From assembly GCA_014281115.1 (NCBI GenBank), contig JACONQ010000007.1, positions 2,666,001 to 2,730,000 on the forward strand: a DNA stretch of 64,000 bases, written 5' to 3'. Under the pieces are notes generated by a model. It was not told the origin of the DNA. It did no database searches and was given only the letters and a program-made list of their open reading frames with translations. This stretch comes from Laburnicola sp. R22_1. Lineage: Eukaryota; Ascomycota; Dothideomycetes; Pleosporales; Didymosphaeriaceae. A program made the position numbers and the translations under genes. Positions 10,745 to 21,093 of the stretch are shown one piece after another. Each line of letters starts with the position of its first letter. The first letter of the stretch is position 1.

Positions 10745-11902
10745 TTAATGGGCATTGCAAACCTCACCGAGGAAGCGCAGGAGGAAAGCATGATAAGCAT
10801 GTATGAATTTTCCTCGGGATATGTACTCCAGTGGAGACGATGGTCAATGCGATGCGAGGGACGCGGGTGGTCGGTGCGGATCCTGAGGCACGTTTCATCT
10901 CGATCGAGCGCGTTCAGTGTTGGTGACGTGTTTAAGACTTGCCAAGCGAAAAAGCTTATTATTGCGAGAGAGGCTGATGAGTCGAGCGTTCTGGAGAGTT
11001 GTATTGTGTTGTAGATACTATATGGATGGGTCGCTACTTGGTTAGAATCTCCACACGACGAAGATTTTTAAAGGATGGGTCGCTGTATGTATTGCATTGC
11101 AGTCATGGTACACTTTTTCCTTCATTCATGTCCGTTTATAGTCAGCCAGTGATTGATGTGTGACTCGTCAACGTGCTCACAAGGAAAGTGAGGCCAGGAC
11201 GGATTGATAGGTAGACACTAGTGCACGTCGACGCCATGGGTGGTTGCGTCTTTCCAACCCCACACAGATCGGTTGCCGTTACTGGCCCTGCATACAATTA
11301 CGCGTGCGCATGGGAAAGGCAAAAGCGCATCAGAGTAAGACGCGGCGACGGAGAGCGGCTGATCTCCGCGCGTCGTACGGGGTCAGGGGTGGCCAGGTGG
11401 GAGGCGATTGTGCCAGGGGTCATGCAGGTGCGGAAGAGCACCGCTTCCCTCCGCGCACCAGGCCTTATTTCTAGAACACTGGGCGATTGCCGAGGGCCGA
11501 GTGTGTTAAGACTAGGCATAATTAATACAGAATGCGTATGATTGCTGGGCGAAACAAGCACGCATAAGCAAAGGAGACCGCCCGCGCTGTGACAGAGACG
11601 CCATCTGGTCGTGGTGCGGGTCGTTGTGCGGCAGATCTGCCGCGAGGCCTACGCGGCGGTTGGAAAATGGCAATCGCTGCCGATTAGTCATGCACAATTC
11701 GTCTTGCAGGCTTCTTTCGCGCAATGTGTAAAACAAACCCAGATCTCATCTTCCGCCTTTCTTGCTCCCCTCTTATCCAGCTCCTCTGGCTTTCGGGTTG
11801 CACGTCTTCCGGTGCGGGATCTCCGACATTGCTGCTTCTCCTCCTATTCACCCAGACCCCAGTCATCTTGGACGGCGCACGGAAACACCTGGTTCGATTA
11901 TC
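10745..11902. other. Intergenic region upstream of the Zn2Cys6 gene
   Basis: No supported gene. It should contain the promoter and leader of the regulator that starts at 11903. A pyrimidine-rich stretch lies at about 11750-11870. Confidence 0.45.
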
Positions 11903-13469
11903 ATGTGTCCATTCAGTAAGTTGGCACAGTGTATTCCTGTTATATATGCATACTGATGGGCACAGCCTCGCTGCCGGAGGGCGAAGGGCCAGCTCGCTTT
12001 TCGCCAGCTTCGGTGAAAGATTGGGCCCCGAGACGCAAGACGGTGCCCAACGCCTGCGAGCGATGTAGAAGACGAAAGGTAATTAATCACTGTTCTTGAA
12101 CGTAGATTCCAAATTCTAAAGCACCTTAGATTCGGTGTGACGGAGACACTCCATGCGCGACATGCAAACGCTTCTCACTACAATGTTCGTGGCTCTAAGT
12201 GCTGACAAGGGGCTGAGCTGATTGCTTTCAGGTGTCAGGACGCAAAAACCACGAGAAGTGGTGGCATCGTTAGTACTTGTCCCTTCCGCGTCAGCCCAAC
12301 CGCGCGCAATCACGTGACTATACCAACACCTTCAACTCAGTGAACACCAAGCCGCATTAGAGCACCGAATACACCATTTAGAGGCTCAGCTAGCTGCGCA
12401 TGTAAATGCACCTATGCATGGCATGGAATCGTTAGACGAAAGTCTCATGTCATCCACGGCAACCAGCTTTGATTGGGGACAGAGCCCACCTCATCTCTCA
12501 TTAGACAAGACCTATACGCCCTCTTTCAGCGCTGAACCCTCTGAGATGGATGTTGGAAGCTTCTTGGCTGGCAGTACAGGGGCTATAGTGCCCTCAATAG
12601 CCATCACTGAATGTGAGCTTGCCCCCAGTGCGGCAGTTGTATCTTCACCAGTACCTTCATTCTGGTCAGGCACCACACGGGCATCATCCCCCGATTTCCC
12701 ACCTACGAGTGCGCCGTCGTTCCCGCCGATGGGCTTCCCCGCGAGTACCAAATCCTACACGCCATCGCCGGGCCTACCGCACGGCACAGAGTGGGATTTT
12801 ATGTCCCAAAGAATCAAGCTAAGACCCGAGGCGCCTCAAAGTGCTAGCAATTCTCGCGCTACCTCGATATCATCTAGCTCACTGGAGAGTGAAGAGCAAG
12901 TTGCCAAAGATGAGGCCGATGTATTGCCCCTCGCACCCGTACCCCTGTTGCCGCGTCCGGGTATCTTCGCAGCACACACAGAAAGTCCATCACCAGGCTC
13001 CTTGCGATCAAGCTTTGCCGATAGAAGCAGAGCACTCACCACAACACCATTTCCTAGCCGCTTTGAGGCTGAGACGCTCACCTCCGAGTTCGTGCAGTAT
13101 CTGGAAACGTCAGGACAGAAGGAGTATTCCGTTAACCCCGCGCTCTTCGGTCGATTCTGCGAGGCTGTTTATCCGGATCCGAAGAAAAGAGGCATGTCAG
13201 TTGATATCCCAGTGTCCACGTCTATGGCGCGTTTTCACGTCTTCATGGCCATGTCCATCGGCATGAAGGTACGCATCAAAGACAGCGTGGAAAACACTAA
13301 TTCTCTCCTCGACACATGCTACGATCTCGCCATGCAGCAAGCCTCGTCTGCGCCTTTCTGGCAAGAGAATGGCGGCCATGAAGCCGCACAGCTCCTATCG
13401 ATCTTCGCTTCGATACGGAAAGAGCCACAATTTGCGGCAAAGCCGTTGCAGCCCTCCATGTCCTGGTAA
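11903..13469 (+). CDS. Zn2Cys6 (fungal binuclear cluster) transcription regulator
   Basis: A sequence-specific DNA-binding regulator. Five exons join in frame to 448 residues: 11903-11915, 11966-12078, 12130-12184, 12232-12268 and 12341-13469. The zinc cluster is split by an intron after ACERCRRRK and continues IRCDGDTPCATCKRFSLQC, giving the six cysteines with canonical spacing (C-x2-C-x6-C-x5-C-x2-C-x6-C) around residues 35-61. A short basic linker (VRTQKPREVVAS) and a coiled coil (EHQAALEHRIHHLEAQL) follow, as expected for a dimerising member. The middle is Ser/Pro-rich and probably disordered. The C-terminal part (from FEAETLTSEFVQYLE) resembles the start of the fungal-specific regulatory domain but is short (about 110 residues), so the protein may be naturally small or truncated. 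The donors of introns 3 and 4 (GTTCGT, GTTAGT) are weak but are the only pair that preserves frame. Target genes unknown. Confidence 0.8.
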
Positions 13470-14432
13470 CACGCAGCCGAGAAAGTCAAAAGTCCTTGGA
13501 AAGAGCGCAGCGCTAGTAGCACCATTCTTCGTCTGAAGGCCGAATGCTAGGTATCATTTTGCTGCTTTGTATATTATGTTTGCATTGTTCTCACTGTACA
13601 TCTTAAGCCATGGCAGCACAATAGAGCTGATGAGAATATACACTACGGCAATCAAGTTTCATGATCTAGGGTCCAATCTGCCGATACTGTACTTTGGCTG
13701 TTGAACCTAGGTCTCATAATCTGTAAAAGGTTAAGATGACTATTTTTTTTTCCTTACGCTGTTCTCACCAAGAGGGACGTCAGTTGGCCGTAGTAACATT
13801 TGAAGGCGTATACACGCTTAGTCATCAAACACGTGATTTCAGTTGCATGCACCATGTCCGTGCACATGTCAGTAACCACTCCATACTCACATGCTGTAAG
13901 TTAAGACGACTATAAACGGAACCTTTTTACATGCTCTTTTTGTTTACTAAGCAGGGGGCTCTGCTCTTTTGTGATATCAATTGACATGAAAGCCCTCGTC
14001 GTCCTACCCTAGGTAGATCCCATAACGCCGCATAAACGGATAGGAATGAATGAATGGATGAATATCTTGTTGCAGGCGGCGGGTAGTGAAGGTGTGAGGT
14101 CATCGTCTCACCTGCAAGACACCGCTCACGTCGACGCTTTGAAAGATAGAGCAAATAGAGGAAGGGAAACTAGGGTACCATGCTCCTCTGCCATACATCT
14201 ACTTGGGGGGGGGGGATCGTTATCTGAAAGCTGACTAATGTACAGGCTGTGCAACGGCGCGAGATGACGGACAGGAGCCTGCAGGCCAGGAAGGAACTTT
14301 GCAGCCAGCCATATCATCTTAAACTTGTAGCCACCCCAATGCCCACTTTGGCGTTGTTAGTAAATAATTAATTACTAAACTAGTAAATCCTGATAGCTAG
14401 CTGATTGTTACAACAAGAGTATAACTATACGC
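13470..14432. other. Intergenic region
   Basis: No gene supported. A run of 10 G (14205-14214) and a poly-T run (13743-13752) are the only notable features. Confidence 0.5.
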
Positions 14433-15706
14433 TTACGTTCCTCGATAGTCCTCAAATTGAAAACGGTACCCACATGTAAAGTCTTCCCGACTAATCCAGA
14501 GCGCACCGTCCTTCTCCGTCGCCCTAAGGCTTACCAGACAACACCCATCATCATCTGTACAATGCGCCAGCCCAATGCTGCGCAGCCGTGGCAATCTTTC
14601 CTTGGAAACGTCAAGCAGTTCATGGAACTTGCAGAGATGCCAGCAGATTAGGTCGACGGTATATGAAGATTCGCGGATCTGGATGTCTTGTATGTGCAGG
14701 ACGCGCTCTGGAGTCATGAAGGCGATGGTGGGCGGTCGGTTTGTGGCGAAGTTGTAGTTGTGTTCGGTACCGTACACGACGGTAGGTCGCCTGGGTCAGG
14801 TCAGATCAAGATTAGCTTGCAAACGAGCAGTAAATGTGTTAGACATGGACAGGCACGCACCTCAGCTTCAAGCGCCGTGTTTGCTCAGGATGTGGCCAGT
14901 ATATTCTTTCCAGACTCACCCACTGAGAGTGGTATCTGGGATTCAGATCGATGCGCGTAACGGACTGCCCGAAAACGCGGCTGACGATATCGACGACTTG
15001 CTCTGCAGAGTCGAACCCAGCTGGATGGTCGTGTGCGTCTCGCGGTCGCCAGGTCTGGACCGCATTGGTTACCATGACTGTTGTTGGCCGTGCAAAGATG
15101 GGTTCTTGCAGTGGCTCTGAGAAGTTGTCTTCGTTGTTATCAATAGCATAGAAGACATTCATAGCTTGGATCTCTGCGCGGCAGGTTTCTAGTGCGTGCG
15201 AGCGCGCCTCAAAACAGACGGTCGCCATGGGAAGGCTGTTAACTAAGAGCTGAAATTCGTTCACGCCCACACGCAGCTTGCTTTTGTCGCGCGAGCTATA
15301 CACATGTATGCGAAGAGCATCTTTGTCTCTTCTGTTGTCGTCGTAGCCGACGAGAGACAGGCGCTGGCGCTTAGCGAGCGGGCTGGAGGGCTTTGGCTCG
15401 CCGTCAGTGATACTATGGTTCGAGGACGGGATGTTAGCGCAGTGCTGCATGAATATATAATTTGACCTTGCTAGAAGATGAGATTCGACGATGGGATTCC
15501 CAACACACAGAGTGGAGGGTTTGGAAACGTCTTCGCTGGAACAGCCTGGCTTCACTTACTGCACGGTTATCAGTAAATTTTCGAACAGTCGTTGCAACGA
15601 ACAGATTGGATTGGAAACGCACCTTCTGCACTTGAATGGCAGCGGCTTCAGCCCATATCATGCTCTGTATCTCCTGCGGGAGCTGTGCGAATGTAGTAGC
15701 CGGCAT
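14433..15706 (-). CDS. 2EXR-like domain protein, function unknown
   Basis: The N-terminus at 15706 reads ATTFAQLPQEIQSMIWAEAAA, which matches the F-xxLPxElrxxIW opening of fungal 2EXR/F-box-like proteins. The central exon (14861 to about 15560) contains a second family-like block, LLVNSLPMATVCFEARSHALE, and WVSLERIYWP. A clear intron (14791-14860, GTGCGT...CCAG, phase-preserving) joins it to the last exon 14433-14790 (TPERVLHIQDIQI). The junction between the first exon and the central exon (15550-15625) is uncertain: a GTGCGT donor at about 15620 exists, but the best acceptors either shift frame or use an unusual GAAG. This could be a mis-spliced model or a mild frameshift. An alternative start at 15919 extends the same frame by 71 residues without domain support. 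Role unknown; such proteins are expanded in Pleosporales. Confidence 0.6.
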
Positions 15707-16638
15707 GCTTCTAGCTGAAACGATCGAAAACGAGATAATGTCGTGAGCTTGTGAGCTGGTATAGTACCAGCGTTGCAACTGAGAGGGCACTGCGGGGTCG
15801 CGTCGTTGATCGACGTACGTAGGAAAACGGTATAGAACCGCGGTTTCGGGATTTCGGACGCCGAACCAATTGGGGCGAAGATGGGGGTAAGGCTCGTACC
15901 TACGAACTCCGAAAGACATTCACATTTTCTGCCCGTTACCTAGGTAGTCCGCGAACCTTGGAATGTTTGAAACGGCCCCAGGCCCCCAAGCAGTGAAGAT
16001 GCTTTTAGCTGGGCATGAAGTAAGCAATGCATTTTTGAGTGGCCTGCTTGCTTATCCCTAACGCGACGTAGGACCACTGGGCGTTCGTTCAGTGGTACCA
16101 AATATCGAGCATTACAGAGCTGGGCAAAGACAGAGTTACGTGTATAGGAACGATTTTTTCACTCACAATTAATTGGCACAGCAGCATCAGGTGTTGTACC
16201 GCAACGCCATACCCATGCCGCAATGCCGTACCCAGTCCGCAACGCATACACACGCCGCAATTCCGTACCCAGTCCGCAACGCATACACACGCCGCAATGC
16301 CGTACCCAGTCCGTAACGCATACACACGCCGCAACAACGCATATCTCAGCTTCCCGATTCCAGAGTCCGAAGTGATGATAGAGCCTCATGTTACGAGGCA
16401 CAATAGTCGCCTCAGAGTACCATAGGTATAAATTAGATGCCCCGTTCCGTTTAACCTACCATACCATCACTCAAGCTTTCCTTTTGTTCTGTCTTACAAT
16501 CATTCATTTTCCAGTCAGTTCTTCATCTACAGTCTATCGTTTACTCACACACTATTTTTCCATCCTGTTTGAAACAGGCACACATTCTTTTACATTCGAA
16601 TTCACCACCTACTTTCCTTAGACCACCTTAAATCGCAA
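15707..16638. other. Intergenic region with minisatellite
   Basis: No gene supported. It contains the 37-bp tandem repeat described separately and a CT-rich leader (16440-16620) before the NAGPA-like gene remnant. Confidence 0.5.
16218..16328. repeat. 37-bp minisatellite, three copies
   Basis: Three tandem 37-bp units start at 16218, 16255 and 16292 (unit begins CCGCAATGCCGTACCCAGTC, ends GCATACACACG). Copies differ at one or two positions. A diverged partial unit lies on the left (from about 16198) and one on the right (16329-16345). Confidence 0.85.
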
Positions 16639-17394
16639 TGCGTGTCGGTTCACTCCCACTGTTGGGGTGGCACTTGGCCTTTGGGCTACTGGAGCGCTTG
16701 GAAATGTCATCTGTGACTCCAAGCCTGATGCCGGCATGAAGTATGCCGCTAAAAGAACCGAGCTTTGCCTTGACAACTTCTGCGAGGCTCCGGGAATCGA
16801 AAGCCCGGCTGTGGCGTACTGCGGCGAGGTTGTGTTTTCGGTTTTCACGCTCGGTGCTGAGCTAACTGAGGCTGATTGTCTTGCACGATTCAAATCCATT
16901 CTTGGAGATTGTCTGACGACCAAAGGTGTCCAGGGAGGTATTTCCAAGCCCCAGGGGCTTTGTACAAGGTTTATGCGGCCGACAACGAGGATCACGAAGT
17001 TTCGGACGAGAGTGAGCCAAAGGACGTGGACGAGGACGAGGACGAGGACGAAGATGAGACAGAAGAGGAGGAGGAAGAAGAGAATGAGGAAGAGGAGGAA
17101 AACTTTGCGCCTGCAGGAAATGTGACTTCGTCAACTGAAGAGGAACGCGTGGAGACCCGAGCCATTGATATCGACGAGAACGAATTCGACGACGGAGATT
17201 TTTACAGCATCTGGGAACATGAGGGTTCGCCTCGATCTCCCGAGACACGACGTTCTCGAGGTGGACGAACCAGTAGTACCAGACCCAAGCCTTCCAGGAC
17301 GAAGACTCGCAAGACACCCAAGGCACCCAAGACTCACAAGAAGCCCAAGACTCCGAAGACTCCTAAAATTCCTAAGTGCTCGACCGCTGCGAAG

Positions 17395-17568
17395 AGAAAG
17401 AACGGCGGAGTGTGTCCTCCTACGTGTACCGCTGCAGAGAAGAAGGCCAACGGTGGAAAATGCCCAACATGTACTCCTGCAGAGAAGAAGGCCAACGGTG
17501 GAAAATGCCCAACATGTACTCCTGCAGAGAGGAAGAAGAACGGCGGCCAATGCCCCCCAGTGGCTTGT
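17395..17568 (+). repeat. Cys-repeat coding minisatellite
   Basis: Four successive units of about 45-54 bp encode A(A/E)(K/R)KxNGGxCPxxC. The two middle units (about 17429-17473 and 17474-17518) are identical in the DNA over about 45 bp, suggesting recent duplication. Lies within the NAGPA-like pseudogene. Confidence 0.75.
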
Positions 17569-18516
17569 TTCCTCAAGAAACCAGGCACAGCTGGAGCGAG
17601 CAGGGACAAGGGCGGCGAGAAAACGGTTCGCGATATTTTTGGAAGTCTTGTCCCCGAAATCGTCGCCAGAGCAATCTTTCCTCGCACGCAAAAACGTCCG
17701 GCCTCTCCAACCTCTCCAGAAGGATCGCCCCCTAGATCACCAGGCTCGCCAGCATCTCCAATCTCGCCTGGTGGCCAACAGGTTGAATGTAGGCCTGACA
17801 TTCGAACATGGTACAAGGCAAAAATTCTCGATTCAAAGAACAAGCATTGGAGCTTCCTGAGGAACACTGGCTGGTCAACGGGTCTCGACGATGGGATAAA
17901 ACGGTACCCCAATGATGAATCTCTGCCCTTAGTCAAAAAAGTTATGCATACGATGACGGATGACGGTAGAATGGACGTCATCAGGGTGAAGAAGGCAAAG
18001 ATTGAAGTCAAGGGTAAAGCATCGGGCGGATCTCACCCAGTTGATTGGTTGGAGGAGCCGGGCAGCTACATTCTCAGCAACGGTGGCTTCTTCGTCATGA
18101 ACGACGACAAACAGTCGCCGATCGGGAGAGCTAGCCATACCGAGAACATAGCTCCAATCCCGCAGGAATATCTTGCTCACTATACGTACGTGGGGAGTAA
18201 AGACTCGGGCCACTTCTTCGCTAGCGGGCCGATACTCACGAAGAAGTTGGATTTCTCCGATTCGATATGGCAGTATTGGGAAGATTCACCAATAAAAAAG
18301 ATGACACATCTTGCAAGGAAGCCTGGTAGCCTTGCGCATGCGAGTCAGCCCAACGAGCGCCTTGTCCTCGTCGAATTTGAGAATTCCGACAAATTCCTCT
18401 TTGCGTACACTGCCACATAAAGGGAAAACGGCGTCAATCTCAACCAGATGAGGCGTATTATCTTGACATTTCTGAGGGAAATGCAGGGGTACAATACCCA
18501 ACCGATCAAGATCACT

Positions 18517-18524
18517 AACCTGGA
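18517..18524. repeat. Left target-site duplication of the hAT element
   Basis: AACCTGGA, matched by AACCTAGA at 23830-23837. The single G-to-A difference is a RIP-type change. Both copies lie in the same reading frame of the interrupted gene. Confidence 0.85.
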
Positions 18525-19809
18525 CAGCGCTGGCAGCGTAGCGTAGTACGGTACGGTTGACCCTCATTGCTCTACGCTACGGTTTGTATGGGCGCTACGT
18601 ACGTATAGGAGCCGCTGGAAATGCTAGATTACGCCCCATAACCGTAGTACGGCCTAAAAAGCTCTCTATGGGCTGTAGGTGCTAAGATCCTTCCTAATTA
18701 GGTAATTAGTGATCGTTTTCTGGTGCTAAGGTTGTTAAAAAGTTGTCTTTTTAGGAGATTAACTTTATAAGGTTAAAAAGGTTACTTTTAATAACTTTTT
18801 AATACAGCTAGTTCTTTTATAATTATAAGGTCTTAATAGTATACCTACTAAGAAAATTGCAATTATATATAACTATATGTTTTATAGAGCTAAAACACCT
18901 CTTATAGTTGCATAATGTATAGAACACTAAGAGGTAATTTATAACTATCTTATATACAATTAGGTACTATTTTTAATTTATTATAACCTACTAATAGTGT
19001 AGATTATCTATAAGCTATTTTAATATATTATTGTTACTATTAAGGTCCTTTTATAAGTTGTCTAAGTACTTATTAAGTTATAATATATATTTATAGCGTT
19101 TATATGCCCTACTACTAGTAAGAAGTATAGAATCTATACTTATTATCTGCACTCTTCTTACGTCGCCTTTATACGCCCTAGAAACCTTACGCAATAATAA
19201 AGGTAACTCTAAGTAGTTCTTAGCGTTAATTTTAGTATTAATATAGCTTTATTAGGAAAAATTTTCTGCTTAACTATGCAAATCGTGCGCAGGCGTGCGC
19301 AGACTTACGTATTTGTGCGTATTTTTGCACAAGCAATTTACTAGCACAAAAATACTTAGAGATGCACAGACATACGCAGACTTGCGCAGATGTACACAAA
19401 TAGCCTAAATAAGTAATTTTTTAAAGCTTTATAACTTGTTTACTAGTAAAGCTATAATTTTAATTTTTTAATAGATTTATAGAGAAAATACTAGTCTTTA
19501 ATTATTTAATTTAAAAATACTATTTTTATTATGTAACTAGTTAGTAATTAATAAAAAACTCTTTATTTTACTAGTTATTATATATATTACGTAATATTAT
19601 TATATAAAAATATAGTACTAATAAATTATTATATAAATTTTAAAAAAGTTATTAAAGTTTAAACTTTTTAAAATAGTGTTTTTGCCAAGCCACTAATTTT
19701 CGCTTAATCTAATTCTTTTAAATAATTATAAAACTATAGTTTTTCTATTTTTAAACCTATAAAATCTAGAATTTAGAGTTAGGTAGAAGTTATATATAAT
19801 ACGCTAGTA

Positions 19810-21093
19810 CGGAGGTGCCTTTCAAAAGTTCTGTCTGACGCTAAAAGCGCCACCACAACGCCCAGCTCTTGGCACTAAAATACTTGAGATAGGAGCAATC
19901 TGATCTCTCTTCTGATCAACCATAGCCCCCAATACTGACGTGTATACGCTCTTAAATTACTATCTGTACTCTCTTGTTACAAGTCTTAAGCTCATTACTA
20001 TCTGTTGGCAAGTCAACCTCTCAAGTCTTAGCTGCTGGCTTCGAGCTCTGCCTCTCAAGATCTGGCGCTCCTCGCTCTGGGCGCCTAAGTCAAACCACGC
20101 ACAATTGATCACAAGACAAAGCCAACGAGGAAGCCTAGGTTGACACAGAAGATAAGGACTGAGAGATTAAAGTAGGCGCTTGAGCACGTTACTTGGACGC
20201 TTAAGGATTAGAAGAACGTTATATAGACAGATAAGACTTCTGTCGTTCTTAGTTATCGCCGTGGTGGATACAGAATATGGAGGAGACCTAAGGAGCGCGT
20301 AGTCAAGAGCTGTATACGTGAGAGATGGAAGGGATACTCTGAGTTCATGTTCTGGGGCTGCTTTACGTACGACAAGAAGGGTCCTTGCTATGTCTACAAG
20401 CCAGAGACTAAGGTAGAGAAGCAGATAGCTGCTTAAAGGATCAGTGAGCTGAACGCTAAGCTCGAGCCTTCAATGCGAGATAAGTGGGAGCTGAACACAG
20501 CCATAAGGAGGACAGGACTACGCAACAAGCCAGGCAAGAAACCTCAATGGAAATGGACAGCCAAGAATGGCAAGCTCGTACGCAGCTCTGGTGGAGGCAT
20601 TGATTGGTGGCGATACCAGACGTGCGTTCTTATCCCTAAGCTTCTGCCCTTCGCGCAGGAGTGTATGAAGGATAGGCCACAGACTGTGGTGATAGAGGAT
20701 AAGGCACCTGCGCATGCACACCACTATTAGGATACAGTGTACAGTCTGTATAAGGTTACAAAGTTGCTCTAGTGTGGCAACTCACCAGACTGCAATTGCA
20801 TTAAGCTATGCTAGTTCTATATAAAGAGAGAGACTACAAAGAAGGGAGCTCCTTAATTAAGAGCAGAGGGTATTAAGGCGTGGGAGAGATGCTGGCGAGA
20901 CCTCCCTTCATTAAAGATACAAGCTTGGATTGAGCGTATTGTTGAACATATCCCTAAGATTATTAAGCTTAAAGGTGGCAATAAGTACCTTGAAGGGAGA
21001 GGAGAAAAGCGAGTTAGATAGATCAGCAATATGTGGCGTTTTGGTGGCGTTGTGGCTTTCCTTGGCAGACAGAACTTTTGAAAGGCACCTCCG
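19810..21093 (+). mobile_element. Tc1/mariner-type transposon, 1284 bp, nested in the hAT element
   Basis: Perfect 28-bp terminal inverted repeats (19810-19837 and 21066-21093, beginning CGGAGGTGCCTTTCAAAAG) lie between TA dinucleotides (19808-19809, 21094-21095). The inner flanks are also related (GCCACCACAACGCC against its inverted partner). The element encodes a degenerate transposase. It is visibly less AT-rich than the surrounding hAT sequence, so it arrived later or suffered fewer rounds of RIP. Confidence 0.93.
20150..21022 (+). pseudogene. Degenerate Tc1-like DDE transposase
   Basis: One frame reads through most of the catalytic core with scattered stops: TDKTSVVLSYRRGGYRIWRR, FMFWGCFTYDKKGPCYVY, VVIEDKAPAHAHHY, then CGNSPDCNCIKLC and WERCWRDLPSLKIQAWIERI. 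The order matches fungal Tc1-like transposases: first Asp in the W-T-D strand, second Asp in the EDxAPAH motif, third acidic position after NSPDxNxIExCW. Stops fall where the family has Trp or Gln (for example KLL-stop-CG and KLC-stop-FY), i.e. TGG or CAG changed to TAG, as RIP does. The third catalytic acidic residue is replaced (IKLC where IEPC is usual). The copy cannot make an active enzyme. Confidence 0.85.

Larger units (their letters stand above)
16639..18524 (+). pseudogene. Phosphodiester glycosidase (NAGPA-like, PF09992-type) gene, 5' part, interrupted by a hAT transposon
   Basis: The long frame 16876-18420 encodes an acidic Glu/Asp-rich segment, a Lys/Pro/Thr-rich segment (KTPKAPKTHKK), four Cys-containing repeats of about 17 residues (AEKKANGGKCPTC), a Ser/Pro-rich linker, then a C-terminal domain with SYILSNGGFFVMN, typical of the NAGPA/phosphodiester glycosidase family. 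After a TAA at 18418 the same frame continues as ENGVNLNQMRRIILTFL...KITNLD, the family's conserved end, so the TAA is a premature stop. At 18525 the frame runs into a transposon inside the NLDGGGS-type motif; the rest of the motif resumes at 23830. The N-terminal part (secretion-type leader at 16639, Cys-containing region to about 16960) is in two other frames, implying two further small frameshifts (about 16665 and 16960). Not expected to make a full enzyme. Family call from motifs only. Confidence 0.7.

Noticed and set aside
16639..16960. Cys-containing N-terminal part of the NAGPA-like locus as a separate small secreted toxin-like gene
   Set aside because: It leads directly, with a one-base shift, into the acidic region of the same gene; nothing supports a separate toxin.
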